Source: Sphaerochaetaceae bacterium
GTDB taxonomy: Bacteria; Spirochaetota; Spirochaetia; Sphaerochaetales; Sphaerochaetaceae
Length of the DNA: 48,518 nt
Direction: 5' to 3'
Assembly (NCBI GenBank): GCA_028532915.1
Contig: JAQQAI010000012.1
Coordinates: 1 to 48,518 of the forward strand
The stretch's first letter is position 1. Every line of letters starts with the position of its first letter. Shown piece by piece: positions 33,672 to 43,833 of the stretch. The notes beneath the pieces are model-generated. The model was given only the letters and a program-made list of their open reading frames with translations, ran no database searches and was not told the origin of the DNA. A program made the translations under genes and the position numbers.

Positions 33672-34209
33672 AGTCTTCGATCATCTTGTCGATGATCCTT
33701 CTCCATGAATTCTCACTTCGGCTGCTGATGTATTCCTTTCCCAGTATGGTTCCTTCACTGTCGACGAAGAAAGTCGTCGGTATCACCTGAACATTCTTGA
33801 GATAGTTCTCGCTGAGGTCAGCTGACTGGAGGAGGTGAGGATAATCAGCCTGAGTGTATTCGATTATCGACCGTGCAGTCGCCAGTTTTTCCATGAAGAC
33901 GTCCTGATCGTTACTGTATACATCGACCACGATTCCCACGATCTGGACTCCCTTCGGTTCGTACTCGCGATAAAGATTGCCGAGATCGGGCATCTCGCTT
34001 ATACATGGCTGACAGAAGGTCCCCCACACATTCACCATGGTGAGATCGTAGGGGGCGAATATCTCTTCGGTGACAGTTTCCCCATCAAGATTGAAAGTCT
34101 GAAACGGTGCAAGTGAGACTTCCGGTTCTCCGCCTGCAAAAAGAACAGACGGGAAAAGAACAAGAATCAGTCCGATAAGGAAAGCCGGTATGTATCTGTT
34201 GCGTATCAT
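33661..34209 (-). CDS. TlpA/ResA-family thiol-disulfide oxidoreductase, exported
   Basis: The 182-aa protein has a signal peptide (residues 1-25, cleavage after VLFA likely) and a thioredoxin fold with the active site FCQPCISEMP (CXXC, about residues 66-69) after MVNVWGT and a cis-proline region QVIPTTFFVD. Such proteins reduce disulfides outside the membrane and need an electron donor there; the two downstream genes look like that donor. AGGGG lies 5 bases before the ATG. It is the first gene of the trio; the upstream EamA gene on the same strand ends 72 bases before it. Confidence 0.9.
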   Translation of the reverse strand: MIRNRYIPAFLIGLILVLFPSVLFAGGEPEVSLAPFQTFNLDGETVTEEIFAPYDLTMVNVWGTFCQPCISEMPDLGNLYREYEPKGVQIVGIVVDVYSNDQDVFMEKLATARSIIEYTQADYPHLLQSADLSENYLKNVQVIPTTFFVDSEGTILGKEYISSRSENSWRRIIDKMIEDYVD

Positions 34210-34281
34210 GGTAATCCCCTTATTTTACAGTAAGAAAAAGGTAACATACTCGATTGTGGAAGGCAAGAAGCAATACCGTTT

Positions 34282-35208
34282 CTATGCTTTCACTCTTTTC
34301 AGAGAAAATCTGTGTTCACTGAGATATAATCCTCCGATGATGCATACGGAACCGATCACGGCATGCAGTGTTATCGGTTCATGAAGTACGACGCCTGCGG
34401 TGACTAGTGTGACAAGAGGACTTGCATAGATATAGGCACTCGCTTTGTATACACCCAGATGGTCGACCGCATAGTTCCACAACATGAAGCATAATGCACT
34501 TGCCCCGATACCGAGAAAGATCAGAAGAAGGAAGATGTTCTGGAGTGTGAAATCAGAGGGAGTGATATCAAAGCCGGACAGATATCCGAACGGAATAAGA
34601 ACGATCAGCCCGTACATAAGTATCTTCTTCGTATACGTGATGATATGATATTTCCCCGTATCGATCCTTTTGAGAATCAGCGAATAGGACGCCCATGCGA
34701 AAGTTCCTAAAACAGCTATCATGTCTCCTGCAGCGGAGAACCCCTCCAGTTCGCTGCCGTTGGTGATGACAAGGTAGACTCCGATGAACGCAATGATGAA
34801 TCCGTACAGATAGGATATGTAAAAACGTTCCTCTTTCAACCAGATCAGGGCCAAAGCTGCTGTGGTTATGGGTGCAAGGCTCACCAGGATTCCAACATTG
34901 GATGCGCTGGTCTTCGTCAGAGCGACAGTTTCCATCATGTAATAGAGGGCTACTCCGGATACCCCTGCGAAAAAGAAGGTGATCTCATCCTTCATGGAAA
35001 GTCTCTTTCTCTCTTTCTCCGCTCTGGTTCTTATCGCATCGACAATAGTGAGCACTATCACTCCGATCGTAAAACGGAGGACAAGTATTTCTATTGTCGA
35101 AAAGGTGTCGAGCAGGATCTTTGAGGCTATGAAAGTAACTCCCCAGATGATGATTGTTACCGTTGCTCCGATATGGCTCAATGGAATGGATTTGTCTGAT
35201 GGCGGCAC
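34282..35208 (-). CDS. EamA-family (DMT superfamily) transporter
   Basis: The 308-aa protein has about ten membrane helices in two EamA repeats (residues about 10-145 and 155-295). ATVTIIIWGVTFIASK at the start and SLAPITTAALALIWLKEE at the end of the first repeat are typical. Members export metabolites or amino acids; the substrate is not readable. GTG start at 35208 with AAGGA 9 bases upstream. It is transcribed away from groEL; the 72-base gap to the TlpA gene shows no clear terminator. Confidence 0.87.
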   Translation of the reverse strand: MPPSDKSIPLSHIGATVTIIIWGVTFIASKILLDTFSTIEILVLRFTIGVIVLTIVDAIRTRAEKERKRLSMKDEITFFFAGVSGVALYYMMETVALTKTSASNVGILVSLAPITTAALALIWLKEERFYISYLYGFIIAFIGVYLVITNGSELEGFSAAGDMIAVLGTFAWASYSLILKRIDTGKYHIITYTKKILMYGLIVLIPFGYLSGFDITPSDFTLQNIFLLLIFLGIGASALCFMLWNYAVDHLGVYKASAYIYASPLVTLVTAGVVLHEPITLHAVIGSVCIIGGLYLSEHRFSLKRVKA

Positions 35209-35332
35209 TGTCTGGTATCCTTGGTGATTAATCTAAATTATAGTGAGTGTTTTACTCTATTTCTTTTCTTGAAAATAGTAAAGAATGGAAGGACCGATAA
35301 GGAACAGTGGAAAAATTTTTTTTAAAATATTG

Positions 35333-35361
35333 TTGATGTTCACCAATTTTATTTGTATGTT
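35333..35361 (+). promoter_or_regulatory. Predicted groEL promoter
   Basis: TTGATG (35333-35338) and TATGTT (35356-35361) are 17 bases apart. The leader of about 78 bases contains a small hairpin AAGCC/GGCTT (35392-35408). No CIRCE element (TTAGCACTC-N9-GAGTGCTAA) was found. Confidence 0.45.
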
Positions 35362-35373
35362 ACATATCGGTGA

Positions 35374-37092
<1,719 letters not shown>

Positions 37093-37123
37093 AATCATTT
37101 CCCTGTTGCTAAATGATCAGATG

Positions 37124-37158
37124 GCGGTGGATTCTCATCTCATGAGATCCACCGTTTT
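37124..37158 (+). terminator. groEL terminator
   Basis: CGGTGGAT (37125-37132) pairs with ATCCACCG (37147-37154), extended by CTCAT/ATGAG inside, and TTTT follows. A long, stable hairpin 32 bases after the groEL stop. Confidence 0.75.
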
Positions 37159-37195
37159 AGTATCGCTCGGTGCGCTTATGTTCTTGAGACAAAAC

Positions 37196-37225
37196 TTGAC
37201 TACTCCATCATTAACATGGTACGTT
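37196..37225 (+). promoter_or_regulatory. Predicted promoter of yajC-secD-secF
   Basis: TTGACT (37196-37201) and TACGTT (37220-37225) are 18 bases apart, about 45 bases before the yajC ATG. Good -35, moderate -10. Confidence 0.4.
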
Positions 37226-37270
37226 ATGCGGTACGTATATTTTTATACCCTATAGAGAGGTTAACGTTTT

Positions 37271-37798
37271 ATGAATGCATTGCTTGCAACCATGGGAACT
37301 ACCGGGGCCACATCGGCCAGTTCGACTGGTTCAATGACTACAACTTTCATCACTTTCGGTCTTATCATCCTGATTTTTTATTTTCTGATTATCAGACCTC
37401 AGAAAAAGAGAGAGAAAGAGACGAAGGATATGCTTTCTTCAATGAAGAAGGGCGATAAGGTTGTTTCGATCGGAGGAATCAGAGGTACGATCACTATTGT
37501 AAAAGACGCTACAGTCGTAGTGAAAGTCGACGACAATACCAGAATCGAATTTTCCAAGAATGCTATTGCACAGATACTCGACCGAAAAGCCGAGGCCGGT
37601 GCGAAGACAGCAGCTCCTGCAAAGGAAGCGGCTCCAGCGAAGGAAGAGAAAAAAGAAGCGGTAAGTGCTGCTCCAAAGAAAAGAAGCAGAAAAGCTAAAG
37701 TAGCTACTCCAAGTTCTAAAGAACCTGAAGATGCGGTAGTTGTCGAAGAGACTCCTGCAGCTGAAACTTCCGGCGAAGAGAATAAAGAGACAAAATAA
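37271..37798 (+). CDS. yajC: Preprotein translocase accessory subunit YajC with long charged tail
   Basis: YajC is a single-pass partner of SecDF. The 175-aa protein has the membrane helix (about residues 25-42, ending FLIIRPQKKREKE), the conserved MLSSMKKGDKVVSIGGIRGTI segment in shortened view (about 54-72), and an unusually long C-terminal tail of Ala, Lys, Pro and Glu (about 105-175). Typical YajC is near 100-110 aa, so the tail is an addition of about 65 residues. AGAGG lies about 11 bases before the ATG. It opens the yajC-secD-secF operon. Confidence 0.93.
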   Translation: MNALLATMGTTGATSASSTGSMTTTFITFGLIILIFYFLIIRPQKKREKETKDMLSSMKKGDKVVSIGGIRGTITIVKDATVVVKVDDNTRIEFSKNAIAQILDRKAEAGAKTAAPAKEAAPAKEEKKEAVSAAPKKRSRKAKVATPSSKEPEDAVVVEETPAAETSGEENKETK

Positions 37799-37826
37799 GA
37801 AACATCGAAATCATACGGAGAGCATC

Positions 37827-39551
37827 ATGAAAAAACGAGGGCGATTGGTCGTCGTTCTTCTGGTAGCGGTGGTGTGTGGAATCTTTTTATACCCCACCGT
37901 TCGATGGTACGCGTTCGTACCGCAGGAGACGAAGGATCTTGCAACAGGATCAATGATTCAGATTAGGGAATATGCACAAGGGCAGGCGAGCAGAGGATTG
38001 AGAGAACTGAAAGATATGTTCTATGAAGATCCCGATACGGATGTCCCCGATGAATATTCATTCCTTATTGATGTCGCAAAAGACAACTATAAGAATATGA
38101 AATCGGATGTCCCTAAGACATGGACACTGGAGAATCTTTTCAGAGGTTTCTATACCGAGAAAGATCTATTTGACACTATCGAGAATGAATATCGTACGGA
38201 ATTAATTGATCTGAAGACGCTCAGCGGCAGGATCCTGCAGTTGGGTCTCGATCTGAGAGGCGGTATGAGTATTCTTCTTGAGGCGGATGTCGCCGCATAT
38301 GAGGAGAAGCATTCCGAATCGGCTTCGAGCTCGGAGGTTGCAGAGCTTATCTCTGAAGATATCGCGATTCTTAATGAACGAATCGACCAGTTCGGCGTTT
38401 CCGAGCCGAATATCAGAAAGCAGGGATCCGACCAGATCCTTATCGAGATTCCAGGTGCCGCCGATCCTGAACGTGTGAACAGTTTCCTCAAAGGAAAGGG
38501 TTCTCTGACGTTCCAGATTGTCGATGAAGAACTTACAAGTGAACTCAATACCTATTTTGCCGCGAATCCGAGTGAGATCTATTCCGATAGCGGTCAGTTG
38601 ATGCAGCCGGATTTCTTGCCTGCAGGAAAGATTGCAACAGCCTATTATGTGAATGATGAATATGGTCTTGATGAACTTGCTTCCTATGTCGTTCTCGACG
38701 AGGAAATCGGCCTGGACGGAATTCATATCACCAACGCAAGTGTAGGGACGAATGCGATAACCGCACAACCTACTGTCAACTTCGAACTTGATTCCGAAGG
38801 CGGAGAGCTTTTCTATAAGCTTACGTCTACTCATACAGGCGAAAGAATGGCTGTGGTTCAGGACGGAAAAGTCAAAGCTATGGCGACCATCACCGAAGGG
38901 ATCAGAAACAATGTTCAGATCACCGGATTCGATCAGGATGAAGCCTCGGACCTTTCTGTTACTCTTAAGACAGCGGCGCTGCCTATCGAGCTGATTGTCG
39001 TCAGCCAGCAGGCTGTCGGAGCTTCTCTCGGTGAAGACACCGTTGAGGCCGGTCTTATCGCTATTCTCGTCGGTTTGGCTCTCGTATTCATCTTCATGAT
39101 CGTGATCTACAAAGGAAGCGGTATTTACGCTGACATTGCTCTTCTGTTCAACCTGGTAATTCTCATCTCCGTTCTTTCAGCATTCAATCTGACGTTGACA
39201 CTTACAAGTATCGCCGGTCTGGTTCTGACAGTCGGTATGGCAGTTGATGCGAACGTAATCATTCTTGAAAGGATCAAAGAGGAACTCTCTCTCGGAAAGA
39301 GCGCCGAATCTTCGGTGAAAGCAGGGTTCGCCAAAGCGTTCTGGACCATCATGGATGCGAATGTTACCACAATAATTGCAGCCCTGGTGCTGTCACAGCT
39401 CGGTTCCGGTTCTATCAAGGGATTCGCAAACACTCTTGCTGTAGGTATCGTAAGCAGTATGTTTAACGCTCTCTTTGTTGTAAAGCTTATGTATGATGCC
39501 TCCTTATCTGGGAAAAACCCCAGACTGAGCATCAGCTGGAGGAAAAAGTAA
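37827..39551 (+). CDS. secD: Protein translocase subunit SecD
   Basis: SecD with SecF uses the proton or sodium gradient to help pull proteins through SecYEG. The 574-aa protein has TM1 (residues 7-24), LGLDLRGGMSILLE (about 139-152), the periplasmic P1 domain, and five further helices at the C-terminus with VGMAVDANVIILERIKEE. About 100 residues lie between TM1 and the GLDLRGG motif (residues 35-135), more than in common SecD. ATG at 37827 has GGAG 6 bases upstream; longer readings run into yajC. It ends 2 bases before secF. Confidence 0.95.
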   Translation: MKKRGRLVVVLLVAVVCGIFLYPTVRWYAFVPQETKDLATGSMIQIREYAQGQASRGLRELKDMFYEDPDTDVPDEYSFLIDVAKDNYKNMKSDVPKTWTLENLFRGFYTEKDLFDTIENEYRTELIDLKTLSGRILQLGLDLRGGMSILLEADVAAYEEKHSESASSSEVAELISEDIAILNERIDQFGVSEPNIRKQGSDQILIEIPGAADPERVNSFLKGKGSLTFQIVDEELTSELNTYFAANPSEIYSDSGQLMQPDFLPAGKIATAYYVNDEYGLDELASYVVLDEEIGLDGIHITNASVGTNAITAQPTVNFELDSEGGELFYKLTSTHTGERMAVVQDGKVKAMATITEGIRNNVQITGFDQDEASDLSVTLKTAALPIELIVVSQQAVGASLGEDTVEAGLIAILVGLALVFIFMIVIYKGSGIYADIALLFNLVILISVLSAFNLTLTLTSIAGLVLTVGMAVDANVIILERIKEELSLGKSAESSVKAGFAKAFWTIMDANVTTIIAALVLSQLGSGSIKGFANTLAVGIVSSMFNALFVVKLMYDASLSGKNPRLSISWRKK

Positions 39552-39553
39552 TC

Positions 39554-40855
39554 ATGGCAAAAAAAACTTATCCAATAACAAAATTCAGATTTATTGCCGT
39601 CACCCTGTCAGCGATTCTCCTGGCTGTAGGAATCATCTCCTATTTTGCTCTGGGCGGTTTTAATCTGGGAATTGATTTCCAGAGCGGTTTCTCCCAGCGT
39701 GTACAGATTGCTCCTGCAACACTTTCTTTGACCTATTCAGGCGAGGATACTGTCACTCTGGATGTTTCTAACGGTGATGTTTCTCTTATTGTCCGCGACG
39801 GTATGGGATCAAGATATCTTGAATTCCCCGCAGCGACCTATTCGACCGCCGACCAGATGGCAGAGGCCTTAAACGGTGCGGTTGAAGGTTTGTCGGCTGT
39901 CGCCCTGGACGGAAGCGCCCCTATGACTTCTCTGATCACAGGCTTCGGTCTTCCCGCCACGCTTGATGACTCGGCCCTGATTCTCAATGGTGCCAATACA
40001 GATACTTCGAATTATATCACGATTGATGAAATGAGAAGTGTTCTCGGTTCGGAAGCCCAGGTTCAGATCGTTTCCGACGAAAAACTGCAGATCTTCCAGA
40101 TCCGGCTGGCAAATGAAGACGGGCTGCTTGAGGACGAACTGTCCGATCAGCTGTTTGCCGATCTTTCAGGGGAATTCGGCGAAGATTCGATCGTGATTCT
40201 GCAAAGCGATTTTGTCGGGCCGAAATATTCTTCGACATTGGTGAGCGGGTCGATTCTGATCGTCGTAGTGGCGATTGCCCTGATCCTGCTGTACATCTGG
40301 TTCAGATTCAAACTCGCCTATGCATTGGCGGCTATTATCACCCTGGTTCACGATACATTCCTTCTGATCGGATTCATTGTCCTGTTGAGACTTGAAGTGT
40401 CGAGCACTACTATTGCCGCGTTGCTGACGATCATCGGATATTCTTTGAACAACGTTATCGTTATCTTCGACAGAATCCGTGAGAACAGACCTCTTCTGAC
40501 CGACCTTACGGTCATGGAACTGATCGATACCAGTGTATCCCAGTCCCTCTCCCGTACTCTCTTCTCGTCACTGACGACTGTATTTGCTATTCTTCCTCTG
40601 GCTATCTTCGCTTCGGGAGCGATTCAGTTGTTTGCTATCGAGATGGTGTTCGGAATCGTTGTGGGAGCATATTCAAGTAATCTTCTTGCACCTGCTTTAT
40701 TCATGTGGATCTCGAAAGATAAGAAAGATGATTCACCTTCTCCTGCCGCGAAGGCGGAAGTGAAAGAGATCCCGGCTTCTCCCAAGGAGAATGTTGAGGT
40801 CCCTATTCCGACTGCTGAGAGGAAGCTATCCGGAAAACGCAAAAAGAAGAAGTAG
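39554..40855 (+). CDS. secF: Protein translocase subunit SecF with large periplasmic insertion
   Basis: The 433-aa protein has TM1 (residues 12-34), GIDFQSG (39-45), a periplasmic region, and a C-terminal block of five helices with IGYSLNNVIVIFDRIREN (about 295-312). Usual SecF is about 300-330 aa. The surplus is an insertion of about 100 residues (51-152) just after GIDFQSG, and a basic KRKKKK tail. GGAGG lies before the ATG, which is 2 bases past the secD stop. A hairpin with a T-rich run follows the gene. Confidence 0.94.
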   Translation: MAKKTYPITKFRFIAVTLSAILLAVGIISYFALGGFNLGIDFQSGFSQRVQIAPATLSLTYSGEDTVTLDVSNGDVSLIVRDGMGSRYLEFPAATYSTADQMAEALNGAVEGLSAVALDGSAPMTSLITGFGLPATLDDSALILNGANTDTSNYITIDEMRSVLGSEAQVQIVSDEKLQIFQIRLANEDGLLEDELSDQLFADLSGEFGEDSIVILQSDFVGPKYSSTLVSGSILIVVVAIALILLYIWFRFKLAYALAAIITLVHDTFLLIGFIVLLRLEVSSTTIAALLTIIGYSLNNVIVIFDRIRENRPLLTDLTVMELIDTSVSQSLSRTLFSSLTTVFAILPLAIFASGAIQLFAIEMVFGIVVGAYSSNLLAPALFMWISKDKKDDSPSPAAKAEVKEIPASPKENVEVPIPTAERKLSGKRKKKK

Positions 40856-40879
40856 GATATTCAACATTGAATCGTTAAT

Positions 40880-40925
40880 GGTCGCCTCACACCGATTTAA
40901 AGGTTGATGGCGACCTGTTTGTTTT
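40880..40925 (+). terminator. Hairpin terminator between secF and ispH
   Basis: GGTCGCC (40880-40886) pairs with GGCGACC (40909-40915), followed by TGTTTGTTTT. The T run is directly followed by the ispH ribosome-binding site GGAGG (40926-40930), so any transcript that reads past the hairpin enters ispH at once. It may act as an attenuator. Confidence 0.6.
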
Positions 40926-40935
40926 GGAGGGCCAT

Positions 40936-41799
40936 GTGCAGATTTATCGATCAGAAGTTATGGGATATTGCAGAGGAGTCTCCGGTGTCATCTCACTTGC
41001 ACAGACGTGTATCGACATGGCCGCAGAGAAGGGCCTGCCCGCCTACAGTATCGGCTGGTTCATTCACAATCCGACAGTCGTTCAGCGGTTCGTATCGCAG
41101 GGAATGATTCATATAGACGGTCCTGCCGGAATACCTCCGGGTGTAGCTTTAGTGAGAGCACACGGTATCTCCGACCCGCTGAGAAAGGAATTCATCGATG
41201 CCGGTTTCATTCTGATCGACGGTACCTGCGGCACAGTGGCACATTCTCAGCAGCTGGTGAGAATGTGCAGAAAAGACCAGCATGTCGTTATCGTCGGTTT
41301 GAGAACGCACAGTGAAGTTGTAGCTCTCTCGTCTGTATTTGATGATGAAGGGAACATTGTCCCCGTATCTGTAGTCGAGACGACAGGCGATATAGATAAG
41401 CTGAAAGCCTTTAGCACCAGTCAGTTCAAAGTGGTCGTGCAGACAACTTTCGACAGTGCACAGTTTTCAACCATCATGGAAGAACTGTATTTTCGATATC
41501 CCGACACGATATTAGCCAATCGTCTGTGTCCTTCAACGAAGAGAAGACATGACGCTCTGCTGGAAATGCTGAAAGTTGTTGACGCTGTATTGGTTATTGG
41601 TGGTAAAATAAGTGCGAACACTACGGCTCTTGCCCGTCTGGTTGAGAGCCGCAAAGTTCCTGTGTGGCACATCGAGAATGAACGGGAGATTCCTGAAGAG
41701 ATCTATTCCTTCAATCATGTCGGAGTCACAGCAGGAACTTCTACACCTGAAGAAGATATCGATGCGATCATCAGGACATTAGAGGAGAAAAGTATTTGA
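40936..41799 (+). CDS. ispH: 4-Hydroxy-3-methylbut-2-enyl diphosphate reductase
   Basis: IspH makes the isoprenoid precursors IPP and DMAPP in the last step of the MEP pathway, using an oxygen-sensitive 4Fe-4S cluster. The 287-aa protein has the three cluster cysteines (GYCRGV near residue 12, GTCGTVAHS near 95, and RLCPST near 198), the substrate histidines in IHNPTVV and LRTHSEV, and the end GVTAGTSTPE. The GTG at 40936 has GGAGG 5 bases upstream; the TTG at 40924 overlaps that site. It leads an operon with the HAD gene, rex and the sulfoxide reductase gene. Confidence 0.94.
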   Translation: MQIYRSEVMGYCRGVSGVISLAQTCIDMAAEKGLPAYSIGWFIHNPTVVQRFVSQGMIHIDGPAGIPPGVALVRAHGISDPLRKEFIDAGFILIDGTCGTVAHSQQLVRMCRKDQHVVIVGLRTHSEVVALSSVFDDEGNIVPVSVVETTGDIDKLKAFSTSQFKVVVQTTFDSAQFSTIMEELYFRYPDTILANRLCPSTKRRHDALLEMLKVVDAVLVIGGKISANTTALARLVESRKVPVWHIENEREIPEEIYSFNHVGVTAGTSTPEEDIDAIIRTLEEKSI

Positions 41800-42635
41800 A
41801 TACCATGGAAAAATTTTGTTCTTCCGCTTCACAGCTGGAAGTCATTCGATCAAAGAGTGCATTCATCTGCGATATGGATGGAGTGATTTATCATGGAAAC
41901 AGGATCCTCCCCGGAGCCATCGAATTCATTACATGGCTGCAGAAATCAAATAAAAGGTATCTTTTCCTTACCAATTCCAGTGAGAGAAGTGCATATGAAC
42001 TGCACCTGAAGATGAAAAGACTCGGGATAACAATCGACCCATCCCATTTCTATACTTCAGCCCTCGCGACTGCAGGTTTTCTGGCGACTCAGGTTCCTCA
42101 GGGGACGGCCTATGTTATCGGAGAGGCCGGTCTGATCAATGCACTGTACGATGCAGGATATTCGATGAATGATGTGAATCCCGATTATGTTGTGGTCGGT
42201 GAATCCAAAACATACAGCTTCGAAACTGTCACCAAGGCTGTATCTCTTGTTCGCAAAGGAGCCCGTCTTATCGGGACCAATCCCGATACCAGCGGACCTT
42301 CGGAAGAGGGCCTGATACCTGCTACAGGGTCGCTTATCCTGCCGATTGCAAAGACTGCGGGCGTGGAACCCTATTTCATCGGGAAGCCGAATCCTGTTAT
42401 GATGAGACAGGCCCTGAAAAGGCTTGAGACCAAAAGAGAGGAAACTGCCATCATCGGTGACAGGATGGATACCGATATCGTGAGCGGAATCGAAGCCGGT
42501 ATCGATACGGTCCTGGTACTCTCCGGAGTCTCCGATGTTGATACTCCGAAGGTCTTTGCGTACAGGCCCTCTCTGGTACTTGACTCTGTTGGAACTATAT
42601 CAGAAGGTTTGAATGAATTAATGGAGGATAAATAA
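41796..42635 (+). CDS. HAD-superfamily hydrolase, NagD-like (class IIA)
   Basis: The 279-aa phosphatase has the class IIA signature: FICDMDGVIYHG (nucleophile and acid aspartates, about residues 23-34), LFLTNSS (about 52-58), GKPNPVMM (about 196-203) and GDRMDTDIVSGIEAG (about 222-236). Substrates in this group include nucleotides, sugar phosphates, 4-nitrophenyl phosphate and phosphoglycolate. The TTG at 41796 overlaps the ispH stop and has GGAG 8 bases upstream; an ATG at 41805 is too far from that site. A housekeeping phosphate-repair role is likely but unproven. Confidence 0.86.
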   Translation: MNTMEKFCSSASQLEVIRSKSAFICDMDGVIYHGNRILPGAIEFITWLQKSNKRYLFLTNSSERSAYELHLKMKRLGITIDPSHFYTSALATAGFLATQVPQGTAYVIGEAGLINALYDAGYSMNDVNPDYVVVGESKTYSFETVTKAVSLVRKGARLIGTNPDTSGPSEEGLIPATGSLILPIAKTAGVEPYFIGKPNPVMMRQALKRLETKREETAIIGDRMDTDIVSGIEAGIDTVLVLSGVSDVDTPKVFAYRPSLVLDSVGTISEGLNELMEDK

Positions 42636-42638
42636 AGC

Positions 42639-43292
42639 ATGGTATCAATCCCGACAATCAAACGTTTTCCCTCGTACTTGAGACTGCTGAGACAATACAA
42701 AGAGGATGGACAGATCTGGATTTCCGCGACAAAACTCGCTGCTGATCTGGATCTTACAGCTATTCAGGTCAGAAAGGATATGGCCGGTACCGGCGTTGAA
42801 GGAAAACCTAAAGTGGGGTTCGAGATCAACGCACTCATCGCGGCGATCACGAAGAACCTCGGGTGGGATAACACGACAGATGCCGTTCTCATCGGTGCAG
42901 GACACCTTGGTGTCGCGCTTTCACGCTATGACGGGTTTGCCACCTATGGGCTGAGAATCGTTGCAGCATTCGAGAAGGATCCGAACAAGGTAGGACTTCC
43001 GATCGGCAGGACTTTCGTTCTCCCCATGGAAGATCTTAAAAACTATATCAGAGAGCATTCCATCAATATTGCAGTCATTACGGTACCTGCGGAATCGGCA
43101 CAGGATGTGGCCGATCAGCTCGTCGATGCCGGAATTAAGGGAATCTGGAATTTTGCTCCCAAGGATCTTAAGCTTCCTCCCCATATCGTCATTCAGCGGA
43201 CAGACCTTGCAACGAGCTTCGCTGTCCTCTCCGCCAAATGCAGACGCCATTTTCAGGAAGACTCGGAGGATAGGGCGGATGAGATCGATTGA
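42639..43292 (+). CDS. rex: Redox-sensing transcriptional repressor Rex
   Basis: Rex binds DNA when NADH/NAD+ is low and leaves it when NADH builds up, switching on fermentation and NADH-recycling genes. The 217-aa protein has an N-terminal winged helix with LDLTAIQVRKDMAGTG, a Rossmann motif GAGHLGVALSRYDGF (about residues 87-101, canonical GxGxLG), and NFAPKDLKLPPHI with the C-terminal domain-swap helix. No clear Rex box was found near other genes in the window. It sits in an operon with the oxygen-sensitive IspH and a methionine-repair enzyme, and it overlaps the next gene by 14 bases. Confidence 0.94.
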   Translation: MVSIPTIKRFPSYLRLLRQYKEDGQIWISATKLAADLDLTAIQVRKDMAGTGVEGKPKVGFEINALIAAITKNLGWDNTTDAVLIGAGHLGVALSRYDGFATYGLRIVAAFEKDPNKVGLPIGRTFVLPMEDLKNYIREHSINIAVITVPAESAQDVADQLVDAGIKGIWNFAPKDLKLPPHIVIQRTDLATSFAVLSAKCRRHFQEDSEDRADEID

Positions 43293-43833
43293 AGACAATG
43301 AGAGTTATGAAATTCTGCTGGAGCAGGTAAGAGGACTGTGTTCGGACGATAAACAGTCATTCTTTTCTCTCAACGGTGCACTGGCCAATGTGAGTACTCT
43401 TCTTCGTCATTCTCTTGAAGCCTTGAACTGGGTCGGTTTCTACTTTAGAAACAAAAGCGGAGATCTATTGCTGGGGCCTTTCAGCGGAGAGGTCGCATGC
43501 GGGTGTCTACCGGCCGGAAAGGGTGTGTGTCAGAAGGCACTAAGCGATAAAGATGTGGTGAATGTACCCGATGTGAACGACTTTCCTTCCCATATCGCCT
43601 GTGATTCAAAGAGCAGAAGCGAACTTGTCGTTCCGCTGTTTGCATCAGATGAGGTCGTGGCTGTCCTTGACATTGACAGTTCACAGTATGACCATTTCGA
43701 CCGCAACCTTACCAGTCTGTTCAGAAAGACCGGAGAAATCATCTCCGGCAGGTTCGGGTTGATTCCGAATTATCTTGACATTATCAGAATAAATTCACAC
43801 TATATCGGTAGTAGCGATGAAAGAGACGAGTAA
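43279..43833 (+). CDS. msrC: Free methionine (R)-sulfoxide reductase (GAF domain)
   Basis: The enzyme repairs oxidised free methionine. The 184-aa GAF protein has NWVGFYF (about residues 50-56), LLLGPFSGEVACGC, GKGVCQKAL, HIACDSKSRSELVVPL and VAVLDIDSS, the fRMsr pattern, and the three cysteines of the family (in VAC, GVC and IAC) are present. ATG at 43279 has GGAGGA 8 bases upstream and overlaps the rex end. Last gene of the ispH operon; the likely thrS promoter starts within its 3' end. Confidence 0.92.
   Translation: MRSIEDNESYEILLEQVRGLCSDDKQSFFSLNGALANVSTLLRHSLEALNWVGFYFRNKSGDLLLGPFSGEVACGCLPAGKGVCQKALSDKDVVNVPDVNDFPSHIACDSKSRSELVVPLFASDEVVAVLDIDSSQYDHFDRNLTSLFRKTGEIISGRFGLIPNYLDIIRINSHYIGSSDERDE
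43775..43803 (+). promoter_or_regulatory. Possible promoter of the thrS leader
   Basis: TTGACA (43775-43780) and CACTAT (43798-43803) are 17 bases apart and lie inside the 3' end of the sulfoxide reductase gene. Transcription would begin near 43810, just ahead of the T-box leader. The -35 is perfect, the -10 partial. Confidence 0.42.

Noticed and set aside
35245-35257. GAGT/ACTC repeat upstream of groEL considered as a CIRCE element
   Set aside because: Arms are only four bases and do not match TTAGCACTC-N9-GAGTGCTAA.
41805-42635. ATG at 41805 as the start of the HAD gene
   Set aside because: It lies 17 bases from the only ribosome-binding site; the TTG at 41796 is at normal spacing and overlaps the ispH stop.
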